Assembly (NCBI GenBank): GCA_944393265.1
Contig: CALXZO010000008.1
Location: 1-64,000 of the forward strand
From: an uncultured Clostridia bacterium
GTDB lineage: Bacteria > Bacillota > Clostridia > TANB77 > UBA1234
Length of the DNA stretch: 64,000 nt
Direction: 5' to 3'
Part shown: positions 38,402-48,726 of the stretch, piece by piece
How the letters are laid out: each line of letters opens with the position of its first letter
How positions within the stretch are numbered: the stretch's first letter is position 1
Notes under the pieces: model-generated
The model's input: only the letters and a program-made list of their open reading frames with translations
Told to the model about the DNA's origin: nothing
Database searches by the model: none
Made by a program: the position numbers and the translations under genes

Positions 38402-38539
38402 ATGCTATATAAATGATTAGGATACTAAAGCAGAGGGGATAATTATATTATTAAAACCTTGGCAGAAAACCAAGAGAAGATAGCTAACTAATTGAAAAGT
38501 TTGGAAATGTGTGGTAATATATGTAATGAGATTTTTTAA

Positions 38540-39823
<1,284 letters not shown>

Positions 39824-39885
39824 CTGTCATATTTCATAAACTTTAAGAATACTTTGTACTAAATATAGTTTAAGGAGGGATTTAT

Positions 39886-40146
39886 TTGACTTCTGTGATA
39901 ACTATTTCAATTGTGGCGGTTGGTGTCTTGACAATCATATCTACGATAAAATACCTAGCAGAAGATAAAAGCATATTTAGTACTATTTTTTTAAACTTGA
40001 TTCTTGGCATAATGGCATACGTGTTAATTAATCTAATAGGGTTTGAAATTAAATTGAATGTTATTTCTGGTGCATCTATAATTGTACTTGGGGCGCCAGG
40101 AGTACTATTGATGGCTATACTAAAAATAATTTTTAGTATATTTTAA
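39886..40146 (+). CDS. bofA: pro-sigma-K processing inhibitor BofA family
   Basis: 86-residue membrane protein with three hydrophobic segments, starting with TTG behind AAGGAGGGA. The C-terminal pattern NVISGASIIVLGAPGV followed by a hydrophobic segment matches the BofA family (INxxxxxISGxLGxPGV). In Bacillus, BofA holds SpoIVFB inactive until late sporulation; whether it does so here is inference. Confidence 0.75.
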   Translation: MTSVITISIVAVGVLTIISTIKYLAEDKSIFSTIFLNLILGIMAYVLINLIGFEIKLNVISGASIIVLGAPGVLLMAILKIIFSIF

Positions 40147-40229
40147 AAGATAGCAAAATGAAAAACTTGTACAAGTAATAATTTAGATATATAATTAGAA
40201 AAATAAGTTTCAATAGAAAAGGAAAAAAT

Positions 40230-41636
40230 ATGGTAAAAATTTTCAAAGAAAGTTATGTATATAAGGTGTTCGTGGCGTTTTTAGGATGGGTTAATAAAAT
40301 TTTCTCAGAAAGCGCTATCGTTAATTTTTTTATAAAAGAAAATGATATGAGTAAAGTCGATACAGATACTATTTTTGTGCGACTTGTGAATAAAATAATT
40401 GCTTTTATGCAAATGATTGCACATAAAATAAAACTAGATAAGCTATTTGAAAATAGCATTTTCGCGAAGCCTATTATATGGTTCACTCTAACGGTTTTTT
40501 TAACGCCATTTGTACCGACAATGTTTGTGCTTGCAATGGCTGGATGTACAGCGTTATCGTTATTTCTAAAAATTTGTATAACTAAAGATTTTAAATTAAA
40601 ATATTTTAAAACAAATGCATGGGTATTGTTTTTCGCTTTAGTAATTGCGATATGTGCAATGACTTCAATCTCAAAAGCTGAAAGTCGAAATATAGCGATG
40701 CTATTAATAGCTTTTTTATCATTTTACTTTGTCATAATAAATACTATAGAAAATAAGAAACAATTTAATTTTATTTTATACACATTTATTGTGGCAGGCG
40801 TAATATCAGCAGTTATAGGACTATATCAATACTTTTTTGGAGACATATATTCGCAGGCGTGGTTAGATAGTAGTATGTTTGAGGATATAAAAATGCGCGT
40901 ATATTCAACTTTTGAAAATCCAAATGTATATGGTGCATATTTGTTACTTGTAGTACCTCTTATATTCAGTATGTTATGGACAGAAAAAGGGTGGAAGAAG
41001 AAGGCGTTTTTGCTTTGTTGTTTTGGAATAACAGCTATTGCTTTATTATTAACATTTTCCAGAGGCTGTTGGCTTGGAATTATTTTAGGAATGGGTCTAT
41101 TATTAATAATAATAGATAGAAGATTTATAATTTTGGGAGTAATAGCCTTATTGCTATTGCCATTTGTATTACCAGATTCAATAATGAATAGATTTCTAAG
41201 TATTGGAAATATGAACGATTCATCTACATCATATAGAGTATATATATGGCTTGGAACGCTTGCAATGCTAAAAGATTACTGGTTTTCTGGAATTGGATTA
41301 GGAGAGACTAGTTTTAATACTATTTATCCAATGTATTCATTTAGTGATGTACCGGCACCACATGCACATAGTTTGTATCTGCAAATAATGGTTTCGTATG
41401 GTATAGTGGGAATAATAATTTTCTTTGGTATAATGTATAATTTTTACAAAGAAACAACAATAAGAATGCTTAAGCAAAAGAACATAGTTATAGCTGGGAT
41501 AATTGCTAGTATATCGGGTTTTATGTTGCAGAGTATGTTTGATTATACATGGTACAATTATAGGGTATTTTTTATATTTTGGATGGTCATAGCTCTTGGC
41601 ATTGTGGCTACTAATATTTTAAATGAGGAAGAATAA
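40230..41636 (+). CDS. O-antigen ligase / polymerase family membrane protein
   Basis: 468 residues and about ten membrane segments. The Wzy/ligase-like large external loop contains FENPNVYGAYLLLV and VPAPHAHSLYLQIMVSYG, both typical of the O-antigen ligase family. It probably links or polymerises a surface glycan. It heads a cluster with two glycosyltransferases and two DUF4330 modules. Confidence 0.85.
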   Translation: MVKIFKESYVYKVFVAFLGWVNKIFSESAIVNFFIKENDMSKVDTDTIFVRLVNKIIAFMQMIAHKIKLDKLFENSIFAKPIIWFTLTVFLTPFVPTMFVLAMAGCTALSLFLKICITKDFKLKYFKTNAWVLFFALVIAICAMTSISKAESRNIAMLLIAFLSFYFVIINTIENKKQFNFILYTFIVAGVISAVIGLYQYFFGDIYSQAWLDSSMFEDIKMRVYSTFENPNVYGAYLLLVVPLIFSMLWTEKGWKKKAFLLCCFGITAIALLLTFSRGCWLGIILGMGLLLIIIDRRFIILGVIALLLLPFVLPDSIMNRFLSIGNMNDSSTSYRVYIWLGTLAMLKDYWFSGIGLGETSFNTIYPMYSFSDVPAPHAHSLYLQIMVSYGIVGIIIFFGIMYNFYKETTIRMLKQKNIVIAGIIASISGFMLQSMFDYTWYNYRVFFIFWMVIALGIVATNILNEEE

Positions 41637-41680
41637 AAATTCCCACAATGAATATTTGAGAATAATATAAAGGAGAATAT

Positions 41681-43261
41681 ATGATAAAAGTTGTAAATGT
41701 TATAAGTGATACGAATATAGGAGGAGCGGGAAAGTGCGTAATAAATTTTTGTAAAAATTATGATAAAAAGAAATTTGAAGTTGTTGTCGTGCTTCCTAAA
41801 GATAGTAAGTTAATAGATGAGCTTAAGGCTACAGAAGTCAAAATCATAGAAATTGATGGATTAAAAGATAAGTCATGGGACTTTAAGTCTTTATTTAAGC
41901 TTATTAAAGTTTTGAAAGGTGAGCATCCTGATATCGTGCATACTCATGCGAGTAGTACAGCGAGACTTGCGGCTAAGTTCATTAAAGATTGTAAAGTAGT
42001 ATTTACGAGACATTCCGTATTTCCAGTTAGCGAAAAAATAAAAAAAGGAATTGGAAGACTCTTATACAAAACTACGAATGAATTGCTATCTGACAGGATA
42101 ATAGCTGTGGCTGAGGCGGCAAAGGAAAATCTTGTTGATGGTGGAATTGATCCTGAAAAAATAGATGTAATACTAAATGGTGTTGAAAACATAAAAAAGA
42201 CGTCAACTGAAGCAAAAGGAAAATTAAGAAAAAAATACAATATTGAAGACGATGAGTTTGTAGTTGGAATTCTTGCAAGATTAGAAGAAGTAAAGGGACA
42301 TGAAACATTTGTAGAAGCTGCAAAAATATTGCTTGAAGAAAAAAAGGTAAAAGCAAAGTTCTTGATTCTAGGAACGGGCAGTAAAGAGGAGAGCTTAAAG
42401 AAAAAAGTAAAAGAATTGAAGTTAGAGGACAAAATAATATTTACTGGATTTGTGAAAAATGTTCATGAGTTTTTGAATATTTTTGATGTACAAGTAAATT
42501 GTTCTTTTGGCACAGAGGCTACAAGTCTTGCATTACTTGAGGGCATGAGCATAGGTGTGCCTGCTGTTGTAACTGACTACGGCGGTAATCCAGGAGTAAT
42601 AACAAATGGCGAGAACGGATATATAGTTCCTATAAAGTCACCGAGGGAAACTGCTAATGCAATTGAAAAAATATTAGTAAATAAAAACATCTTCGATCAT
42701 ATGAAGAAAAAATCTTTAGAAATATTTGAAAATAAATTTACAGTTGGAGTATATACTAAGAATATTCAAGATTTTTATATCAAGGTAGAGGAGGAACCTA
42801 AAATAAAAAAAGTAAATGTATTAGATATTTTTATAATCTTAGTAATATTTATCGTTGGAATTGTTGGCTATGCGTACATAAAGAAAGATGATGGTATGAT
42901 TGCTTCAAATACCCAAAAGATAGTGTACCAAATAAGAACTAATGAAAGTTCTATGAGAGCATACGAAATGATAGAGGAAAATACAACTATATATGATAGT
43001 CTAAAAAATGGTAGTATCGGAACTATTATAAAAAAAGAGGTTGAGCCATCTATAAAATACGGTATAAATACAGAAACGGGTGAGACAGTCCCAAATGATG
43101 TAGATGATAACGTTGAAATAGTATTTACAATAGAAGCACAAGCAACAGTTACAGATTCTAGCATATCAGTAGGCGATTATGAAATCAAGGTTGGCAATGA
43201 AGCATATGTACGAGGCAAAGGATATGCAGGTATTGGATATATTACTTCAATAGAAAGATAG
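41681..43261 (+). CDS. GT4 glycosyltransferase fused to a DUF4330-like membrane domain
   Basis: 526 residues. Residues 1-370 are a GT-B glycosyltransferase (NIGGAGKCVINFC near the N-terminus; GILARLEEVKGHETFVEA and EATSLALLEGMSIGVP in the C-terminal domain). One membrane segment (residues ~386-405) and an external beta-rich domain similar to the next protein (DUF4330) follow. The fusion puts the transferase on the membrane. The stop TAG directly abuts the next gene, suggesting coupling. Confidence 0.82.
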   Translation: MIKVVNVISDTNIGGAGKCVINFCKNYDKKKFEVVVVLPKDSKLIDELKATEVKIIEIDGLKDKSWDFKSLFKLIKVLKGEHPDIVHTHASSTARLAAKFIKDCKVVFTRHSVFPVSEKIKKGIGRLLYKTTNELLSDRIIAVAEAAKENLVDGGIDPEKIDVILNGVENIKKTSTEAKGKLRKKYNIEDDEFVVGILARLEEVKGHETFVEAAKILLEEKKVKAKFLILGTGSKEESLKKKVKELKLEDKIIFTGFVKNVHEFLNIFDVQVNCSFGTEATSLALLEGMSIGVPAVVTDYGGNPGVITNGENGYIVPIKSPRETANAIEKILVNKNIFDHMKKKSLEIFENKFTVGVYTKNIQDFYIKVEEEPKIKKVNVLDIFIILVIFIVGIVGYAYIKKDDGMIASNTQKIVYQIRTNESSMRAYEMIEENTTIYDSLKNGSIGTIIKKEVEPSIKYGINTETGETVPNDVDDNVEIVFTIEAQATVTDSSISVGDYEIKVGNEAYVRGKGYAGIGYITSIER

Positions 43262-43270
43262 GTGAATAAG

Positions 43271-43795
43271 ATGTTGAAGGATGGGAAATTATTTGGAAAG
43301 ATAAATATAGTTGATTGCTTTGTACTACTTATTATTTTACTACTAATTATCGGCGCTGTTATGAAGTTTGGAAAATTTAATTCAGGAGTAGAAGTAAGCT
43401 CAAATCAAATAATAGAATATCAAATGAAAATCAAAAATGTGAGAGACTTTACTATTGATGCAATGCAAAGTGGAGATATTGTGTATGACTCGCAAACAGG
43501 AAATAGTATTGGAAAAATAACAAACGTGGAAAAAGAAGATGCGATAACTTATGATTTTAAGTCAACAGGAGAGCTAATTGAAGTGCATAATTCTGATAGA
43601 TGTGATGCCATAATAACTATAGAAACAGATGGATCAGTTGATGAAAATGGATATTATGCAAATAAGATAGTAGAGTTAAAAGTTGATAGTACGAAGATAA
43701 TAGAAACGAAATATGTAAAAACCAGTGGAACAATAGTTGATATAAAAATAAAGAATATGGACTCAGGGGAGCAAGTGAACAAAGTCGAAGTTTAA
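43271..43795 (+). CDS. DUF4330 family membrane protein
   Basis: 174 residues with one N-terminal membrane segment (after KINIVDCFVLL) and an external domain with the pattern YQMKIKNVRDFTIDAMQSGD and DSQTGNSIGKI. AGGTG, partly in the previous stop region, serves ATG 43271; a GTG at 43262 is the alternative. Homologous to the C-terminal domain of its upstream neighbour. Function unknown; part of the glycan cluster. Confidence 0.78.
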   Translation: MLKDGKLFGKINIVDCFVLLIILLLIIGAVMKFGKFNSGVEVSSNQIIEYQMKIKNVRDFTIDAMQSGDIVYDSQTGNSIGKITNVEKEDAITYDFKSTGELIEVHNSDRCDAIITIETDGSVDENGYYANKIVELKVDSTKIIETKYVKTSGTIVDIKIKNMDSGEQVNKVEV

Positions 43796-43840
43796 TAATA
43801 TGAATAGAGCTTAAGATACTTAGATAATGGAGGAAACTAA

Positions 43841-44926
43841 ATGAATGTACTTCTAGTGACTATGGAAATGAATATAGGTGGAGCGGAGACACATGTATTA
43901 GAGTTAGCTAGAGCGTTGAAAAAAAAAGGATATAAGGTGTATGTCATCTCTGCTGGTGGACAATTAGTTAAAGAATTAGAAAGTGAGGAAATCGAACACA
44001 TATTTGCGCCACTAAAGGATAAAAAGATTAATCATATTTTGAGCGCCTACACCATAATTAAGAAAGCTATAAAAGAAAAAAATATAGATGTTGTTCATGC
44101 GCATGCAAGAATTCCTGGTGCTATATGTGGATTTGCGTGCAAAAAAATGAGAACTCATTTTGTTACAACAGTGCATGGTACGTACAGAGTAAATTATATC
44201 TTAAAGAAATTAACCAATTGGGGCGAAAGGACATTAGCTGTAAGCAAAGATATAGAAAAATATGTTATAGATGAATATAAACTAGAATCACAGAACGTGT
44301 TTTTGACGGTTAATGGAATAGATACAGAAAAATTTATAAAGGAAGAAATAAGCGAAAACATTGACATTAAATTAGATGAGAGCAAAACAAAAATAATACA
44401 CATCGGAAGAATAGATAAAGAATCATCGGAAGTTGCTAAAATGCTTATAAGCGTGGCAGACGAATTAAACGAGAAGCTATCCGGCGGGGCACAGCTAATT
44501 ATAGTCGGTGCCGGCACTGCATTTGATGAGATAAAAGAAATTTCGAAAGATAATAAAAATATAATATTGACGGGAGCAAGAACAGATATAAATAAATTGC
44601 TTAATGTATCTGATATATTTGTTGGAGTTAGTCGTGCGGCTCTTGAGGCAATGGCTTGCGAGCTACCTGTTATTCTTGCCGGTAACAGCGCTTATAATCA
44701 GGGATATATTGGAATATTAGATTCAAAGACTTTAGATGCAGCAATTGACACAAATTTTACATGTAGAGGATTCCCAAAAGTTAGTAAAGAAAGACTAGTA
44801 GAAGATATAATTCGTTTAGCAAAAGAAAAGGACAAAGAGATTGGAAAAAATAATAGAAAGATAGTGGAAACTAATTATTCGGTAGATAAGATGGCAAATG
44901 ATGCAATAAAGGTATATAAATTCTAG
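43841..44926 (+). CDS. GT4 glycosyltransferase
   Basis: 361 residues, GT-B fold: MNIGGAETHVLELARALKKKGY at the start, DVVHAHARIPG, a C-terminal domain with SRAALEAMACELPVILAGNSAYNQGY (the sugar-nucleotide E-x7-E-like element), and a helical tail. It likely acts on a lipid-linked or cell-wall glycan with the two preceding genes. Acceptor and donor are unknown. Confidence 0.85.
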   Translation: MNVLLVTMEMNIGGAETHVLELARALKKKGYKVYVISAGGQLVKELESEEIEHIFAPLKDKKINHILSAYTIIKKAIKEKNIDVVHAHARIPGAICGFACKKMRTHFVTTVHGTYRVNYILKKLTNWGERTLAVSKDIEKYVIDEYKLESQNVFLTVNGIDTEKFIKEEISENIDIKLDESKTKIIHIGRIDKESSEVAKMLISVADELNEKLSGGAQLIIVGAGTAFDEIKEISKDNKNIILTGARTDINKLLNVSDIFVGVSRAALEAMACELPVILAGNSAYNQGYIGILDSKTLDAAIDTNFTCRGFPKVSKERLVEDIIRLAKEKDKEIGKNNRKIVETNYSVDKMANDAIKVYKF

Positions 44927-45065
44927 TCGATATTTATTACGTTTTCATATAATATCGAAAGCAAAATAAGTTGAGAAAAGAACGATTTGCATAGTAAATA
45001 AAAATACTGGAAATTAATAGTAAATACCAAAAAAGAACTTGTGTTATCGGTAAAATTTGTAACAC

Positions 45066-45120
45066 AGCCTATTTTATTAATTTGTATTGACAAACGTACA
45101 TGAGCGTGGTAAAATAGGCT
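45066..45120 (+). promoter_or_regulatory. promoter of the rpmG-secE-nusG operon with overlapping inverted repeat
   Basis: TTGACA (45087-45092) and TAAAAT (45110-45115), spacing 17. An 11-bp perfect inverted repeat, AGCCTATTTTA (45066-45076) and TAAAATAGGCT (45110-45120), brackets the -35, and its right arm contains the -10. The rest of 44927-45188 has no visible gene. Confidence 0.7.
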
Positions 45121-45188
45121 AGCAAACCGCAAAAGGTTCTTTTTTTTTGAAGAATTATGCGTATAAATAGCGGAAGGGGTAGAATGTG

Positions 45189-45338
45189 ATGAGAGATAAG
45201 ATTACATTAGCATGCACAGAATGTAAACAAAGAAATTACGATACAAAGAAAAACAAGAAGAACGATCCAGATAGAATTGAAATGAAAAAGTATTGTAAAT
45301 TTTGCAAAAAACATACAGAACATAAGGAAACAAAATAA
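45189..45338 (+). CDS. rpmG: 50S ribosomal protein L33
   Basis: 49 residues, [20 protein letters not shown], then [12 protein letters not shown]. Both CxxC pairs of the zinc-binding L33 form are present. RBS GGAAGGGG upstream. It stands in the usual rpmG-secE-nusG order. Confidence 0.95.
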   Translation: MRDKITLACTECKQRNYDTKKNKKNDPDRIEMKKYCKFCKKHTEHKETK

Positions 45339-45366
45339 ATTTGTAATAAAAAAGGTGTGAATTAAT

Positions 45367-45717
45367 ATGCAAAACGATGAGAAGAAAGTAAAGAAAAGCT
45401 TTTTAAAAGGAATGAAGACCGAATTAAAAAAAGTTATATGGCCTACTGGAAAGCAGACCGCAAAAAGCACAGCTGCTACAATAGGGTTTGTATTATTGAT
45501 TTCAGTAATATTAATCGTTCTTAATATTTTCTTTAACTTCATTAGTGAAAAATGGTATGACTTGATATTAGATAGAGATAGTAGCGATATAGACAGCTCA
45601 ATTGTAAGCGGAGATTTAGACGATACGCTATCTGGTGAAGAAGTTGATGGCTTAATTAGTGGTGAAACAAGTGGCGATAATGATTTGGAAAATAGTGGCG
45701 AGTCGGCTGTACAATAG
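45367..45717 (+). CDS. secE: preprotein translocase subunit SecE with acidic C-terminal extension
   Basis: 116 residues. The SecE core (MKTELKKVIWPTGKQTAKS, then one membrane segment and FNFISEKWYDLIL) fills residues ~15-70. The last ~45 residues are an acidic Ser/Gly-rich tail (SGDLDDTLSGEE, SGETSGD, NSGESA) that ordinary Firmicutes SecE of about 60-75 residues lacks. The tail would sit outside the membrane. It lies between rpmG and nusG as expected. Confidence 0.93.
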   Translation: MQNDEKKVKKSFLKGMKTELKKVIWPTGKQTAKSTAATIGFVLLISVILIVLNIFFNFISEKWYDLILDRDSSDIDSSIVSGDLDDTLSGEEVDGLISGETSGDNDLENSGESAVQ

Positions 45718-45742
45718 AATAAATTTATGAAGGAGGAGTAAC

Positions 45743-46276
45743 ATGCCTCAAGATAATACGACAGAAGTAGCAAAATGGTACGTTGTGCATACATATTCAG
45801 GATATGAAAATAAAGTAAAAGATACTTTAGAGAAGGCAGTTGAAAATAGGGAAATGCAACACCTTATTCAAGAAGTAATTGTCCCTCTAGAAGAGCAAAT
45901 TGAGATAAAAGATGATAAAAGGAAGACAACTTTAAAGAAAGTCTTCCCAGGATATGTTTTGATAAAGATGATTCTTACAGAGGAGTCGTGGCACATTGTT
46001 AGAAATGTAAGAGGAGTTACTGGTTTCGTTGGAGCAGGTGGTAAGCCGGTTCCGCTAACAGATGAAGAAATCAGAAATATGGGATTTGAGAAAATGCCTA
46101 TAGAAATAAACTATGGAGTCGGAGATACAGTTAAGATTATTGCAGGTCCATTAGAAAGTTTTATAGGTGTTGTAGAAGAAATAAGTATGGAAAAAGAGAA
46201 GGTAAGAGTTTTAGTTTCTATGTTTGGAAGGGAAACACCGGTAGAACTAGAATTTTCACAAATACAGAAAATGTAA
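45743..46276 (+). CDS. nusG: transcription termination/antitermination factor NusG
   Basis: 177 residues. NGN domain with KWYVVHTYSGYENKVKDTLE and the VFPGYVLIKM strand, followed by a KOW domain (GDTVKIIAGPLESFIGVVEE). Start ATG follows AAGGAGGAGTAAC. Confidence 0.97.
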   Translation: MPQDNTTEVAKWYVVHTYSGYENKVKDTLEKAVENREMQHLIQEVIVPLEEQIEIKDDKRKTTLKKVFPGYVLIKMILTEESWHIVRNVRGVTGFVGAGGKPVPLTDEEIRNMGFEKMPIEINYGVGDTVKIIAGPLESFIGVVEEISMEKEKVRVLVSMFGRETPVELEFSQIQKM

Positions 46277-46291
46277 TTAGGAGGTGTAAAA

Positions 46292-46720
46292 ATGGCAGAG
46301 AAAAAAGTAACAAACATAATAAAATTGCAAATACCAGCTGGTAAAGCAACTCCAGCTCCACCAGTAGGACCAGCTTTAGGTTCAAGTGGAATTAATATTA
46401 TGCAATTCGTAAAAGAATTTAATGATAAAACTGCAGATCAACCAGGAATGACAATTCCAGTAGTTATTACAGTTTATCAAGACAAATCTTTTACATTTAT
46501 TACAAAGGTCCCACCTGTTGCTGATTTGATATTGAAGGCTACAAGTATTGAAAAAGGTTCTGCAAGACCAAATAGAGATAAAGTAGCTAAAATTTCAAAT
46601 GCAACAGTTGAAGAAATCGCAAAAAAGAAGATGCAAGACCTTAATGCTGGTAGCTTAGAAGCTGCAATGAGCATGGTAAAAGGCACTGCAAGAAGTATGG
46701 GAGTAGTAGTAGAAGATTAA
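46292..46720 (+). CDS. rplK: 50S ribosomal protein L11
   Basis: 142 residues, usual length: [20 protein letters not shown], and the C-terminal [19 protein letters not shown] rRNA-binding end. Fifteen bases after nusG, with AGGAGG. Confidence 0.97.
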   Translation: MAEKKVTNIIKLQIPAGKATPAPPVGPALGSSGINIMQFVKEFNDKTADQPGMTIPVVITVYQDKSFTFITKVPPVADLILKATSIEKGSARPNRDKVAKISNATVEEIAKKKMQDLNAGSLEAAMSMVKGTARSMGVVVED

Positions 46721-46762
46721 TGATGGGAGAGAGTAATCTCGTTAGTACCAAAGGAGGTAAAA

Positions 46763-47446
46763 ATGAAAAGAGGAAAAAGATATCAAGATAGTGTAAAGCT
46801 TATCGAAAAAGGCACATTATATGATGCAAAAGATGCTTTTGCTTTAATTGAGAAGATGCCAAAAGGAAAATTTGATGAGACTGTAGAAGTGCACTTTAAG
46901 TTGGGAGTAGACTCTAAACATGCTGATCAGCAAGTTAGAGGAGTTATAGTTCTACCACATGGAACAGGAAAAACTCAAAGAGTTTTAGTATTTGCTAAAG
47001 GTGATAAGGCAAAAGAGGCAGAAGCTGCTGGAGCGGATTTCGTTGGAGCAGAAGATTTAATACCAAGAATAGAAAAAGAAAACTGGTTTGACTACGATGT
47101 AATAGTTGCAACACCAGATATGATGGGAATCATAGGTAGATTAGGTAAAGTGCTTGGACCAAAAGGTTTAATGCCAAATCCTAAGTCTGGAACTGTTACA
47201 ATGGATGTAGCCAAGGCTGTTTCTGAAATTAAATCTGGTAAGATAGAGTATAGATTAGACAAAAATAATATAATTCATTGTCCAATCGGAAAAGTATCTT
47301 TTGGAGTAGAAAAGTTAGCAGAAAACTATACTGCATTATATGATGCTATAGTTAAAGCAAAACCAGCTGCTGCAAAAGGACAATATATTAAAGGAATATC
47401 AGTATCTAGCACTATGAGCCCTGGTGTTCCGGTAAAACTTAGTTAA
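46763..47446 (+). CDS. rplA: 50S ribosomal protein L1
   Basis: 227 residues with [40 protein letters not shown] and the [19 protein letters not shown] end. AAGGAGG RBS, operon with rplK. Usual length ~230. Confidence 0.97.
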   Translation: MKRGKRYQDSVKLIEKGTLYDAKDAFALIEKMPKGKFDETVEVHFKLGVDSKHADQQVRGVIVLPHGTGKTQRVLVFAKGDKAKEAEAAGADFVGAEDLIPRIEKENWFDYDVIVATPDMMGIIGRLGKVLGPKGLMPNPKSGTVTMDVAKAVSEIKSGKIEYRLDKNNIIHCPIGKVSFGVEKLAENYTALYDAIVKAKPAAAKGQYIKGISVSSTMSPGVPVKLS

Positions 47447-47601
47447 ATAACCAAAGACAGTAGGTTGTGAAAACGTAAAATTCCTACCGAGGTAAAACAT
47501 GTAAGAGTTTATCTGATGCGCTACCTTGGTGGAACGCATCAGTTTTTTGCGTTAAGAACCTGTCAACAGTTATATATAATAAAAAAAGGAGGTGTAACGT
47601 A
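47447..47601 (+). promoter_or_regulatory. L10 leader with attenuator hairpin
   Basis: The 155 bases before rplJ fit the ribosomal protein L10 leader. The conserved-like segment TTCCTACCGAGGTAAAAC is followed by CTGATGCG (47513-47520) and CGCATCAG (47535-47542), then TTTTTT, a terminator-type attenuator. Established role: L10(L12)4 binding controls rplJL. Confidence 0.8.
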
Positions 47602-48111
47602 ATGCCAAATGCAAAAGTATTAGCTAAAAAACAAGAAGATGTTGCTAATATAAAAGAAAAATTTAATAAGGCAAAACTAGTTATTTTAGCTGATTACAGA
47701 GGAATAAATGTAGAAGACATTACAAAAATTAGAGCAAACCTAAGAAAAGAGGATTGCGAGTATTTAGTTGCAAAGAATTCAACATTAAGATTTGCAGTAA
47801 AGGATACTGATATTGAAGAAATTTCAAAGTATCTTGAAGGGCCGACAGCAGTAGCATTTAGTTATGACGACTACGTTTCTCCAGCAAAAATTTTATATGA
47901 CTATGCTAAAAATTCAGAGTTTTATAAAATTAAAGCTGGAATTATGGATGGAAAATTGATAAGTGTAGAAGAAATAATAAAGCTTGCGAAGTTGCCATCG
48001 AAAGAAATGTTACTTACTCAACTTGCTACAGTATTGCTTGCTAACATCAGAAACTTAGCAGTAGTATTAAATCAAGTTAAAGAAGGAAAAGAAACTGCGA
48101 TAGCAGAATAA
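47602..48111 (+). CDS. rplJ: 50S ribosomal protein L10
   Basis: 169 residues: a helical N-terminus (KFNKAKLVILADYRGI), the L10 core, and the C-terminal helix that binds L7/L12. AAGGAGGTG upstream of the ATG. Preceded by its leader. Confidence 0.97.
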   Translation: MPNAKVLAKKQEDVANIKEKFNKAKLVILADYRGINVEDITKIRANLRKEDCEYLVAKNSTLRFAVKDTDIEEISKYLEGPTAVAFSYDDYVSPAKILYDYAKNSEFYKIKAGIMDGKLISVEEIIKLAKLPSKEMLLTQLATVLLANIRNLAVVLNQVKEGKETAIAE

Positions 48112-48150
48112 TCATGTTAAAATTTTATAATAGAAAAGGAGAAATTTAAA

Positions 48151-48522
48151 ATGGAAAAAATTGAAAACATATTAGCTGAAATTGAAAAACTTTCAGTAAT
48201 AGAATTAGCAGACTTAGTAAAAGCAATAGAAGATAAATTTGGAGTATCTGCAGCAGCTGCTGCAGTAGTAGCAGCGCCAGCAGCAGGTGGAGCTGCAGCT
48301 GCAGAAGAAAAAACAGAATTTAATGTTGTATTAAAGGATGCAGGTGCAGGTAAGCTAGCTGTAATTAAGGTAGTTAGAGAAGTTACAGGATTAGGATTAA
48401 AGGAAGCTAAAGATTTAGTAGAAGGAGCTCCAAAGACAGTTAAGGAGAATCTTCCAAAGGCTGAAGCAGATGCTTTGAAAGCAAAATTAGAAGAAGCAGG
48501 AGCAACTGTAGAATTAGCATAG
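48151..48522 (+). CDS. rplL: 50S ribosomal protein L7/L12
   Basis: 123 residues: N-terminal dimerisation helix, an Ala/Gly-rich hinge ([20 protein letters not shown]) and the C-terminal domain [20 protein letters not shown]. Unlike most Firmicutes, rpoB does not follow; a terminator does. Confidence 0.97.
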   Translation: MEKIENILAEIEKLSVIELADLVKAIEDKFGVSAAAAAVVAAPAAGGAAAAEEKTEFNVVLKDAGAGKLAVIKVVREVTGLGLKEAKDLVEGAPKTVKENLPKAEADALKAKLEEAGATVELA

Positions 48523-48542
48523 TTTTGTAGAATAAAACGAAG

Positions 48543-48576
48543 AAAACACGTAAGTTTTGACTTGCGTGTTTTTTTG
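48543..48576 (+). terminator. terminator after rplL
   Basis: AAAACACGTAAG and CTTGCGTGTTTTTTT form a hairpin with a T run. Confidence 0.88.
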
Positions 48577-48614
48577 TAGACATGGGGATAGACAAAAACT
48601 CCGCCCCATGTCTA
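48577..48614. repeat. short internal-deletion copy of the GACGGAG palindrome
   Basis: TAGACATGGGG at the left and CCCCATGTCTA at the right with GACAAAAACTCCG between them. Same family as the copy at 19563, with most of the interior missing. Confidence 0.75.
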
Positions 48615-48726
48615 TATCTATTTTAAACTTATATTAATAAATAAAACAATATTTTATTGACACTAATTACTAAAAAATATACAATTTATGTTGTAGGTGA
48701 GATTGCGAAAAAGTGGAGGGATATTT

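Noticed and set aside
41944-42432. Long antisense ORFs inside the glycosyltransferase gene and similar ones elsewhere
   Set aside because: Shadow frames of AT-rich coding sequence with low-complexity Phe/Ser/Ile content and no ribosome binding sites.
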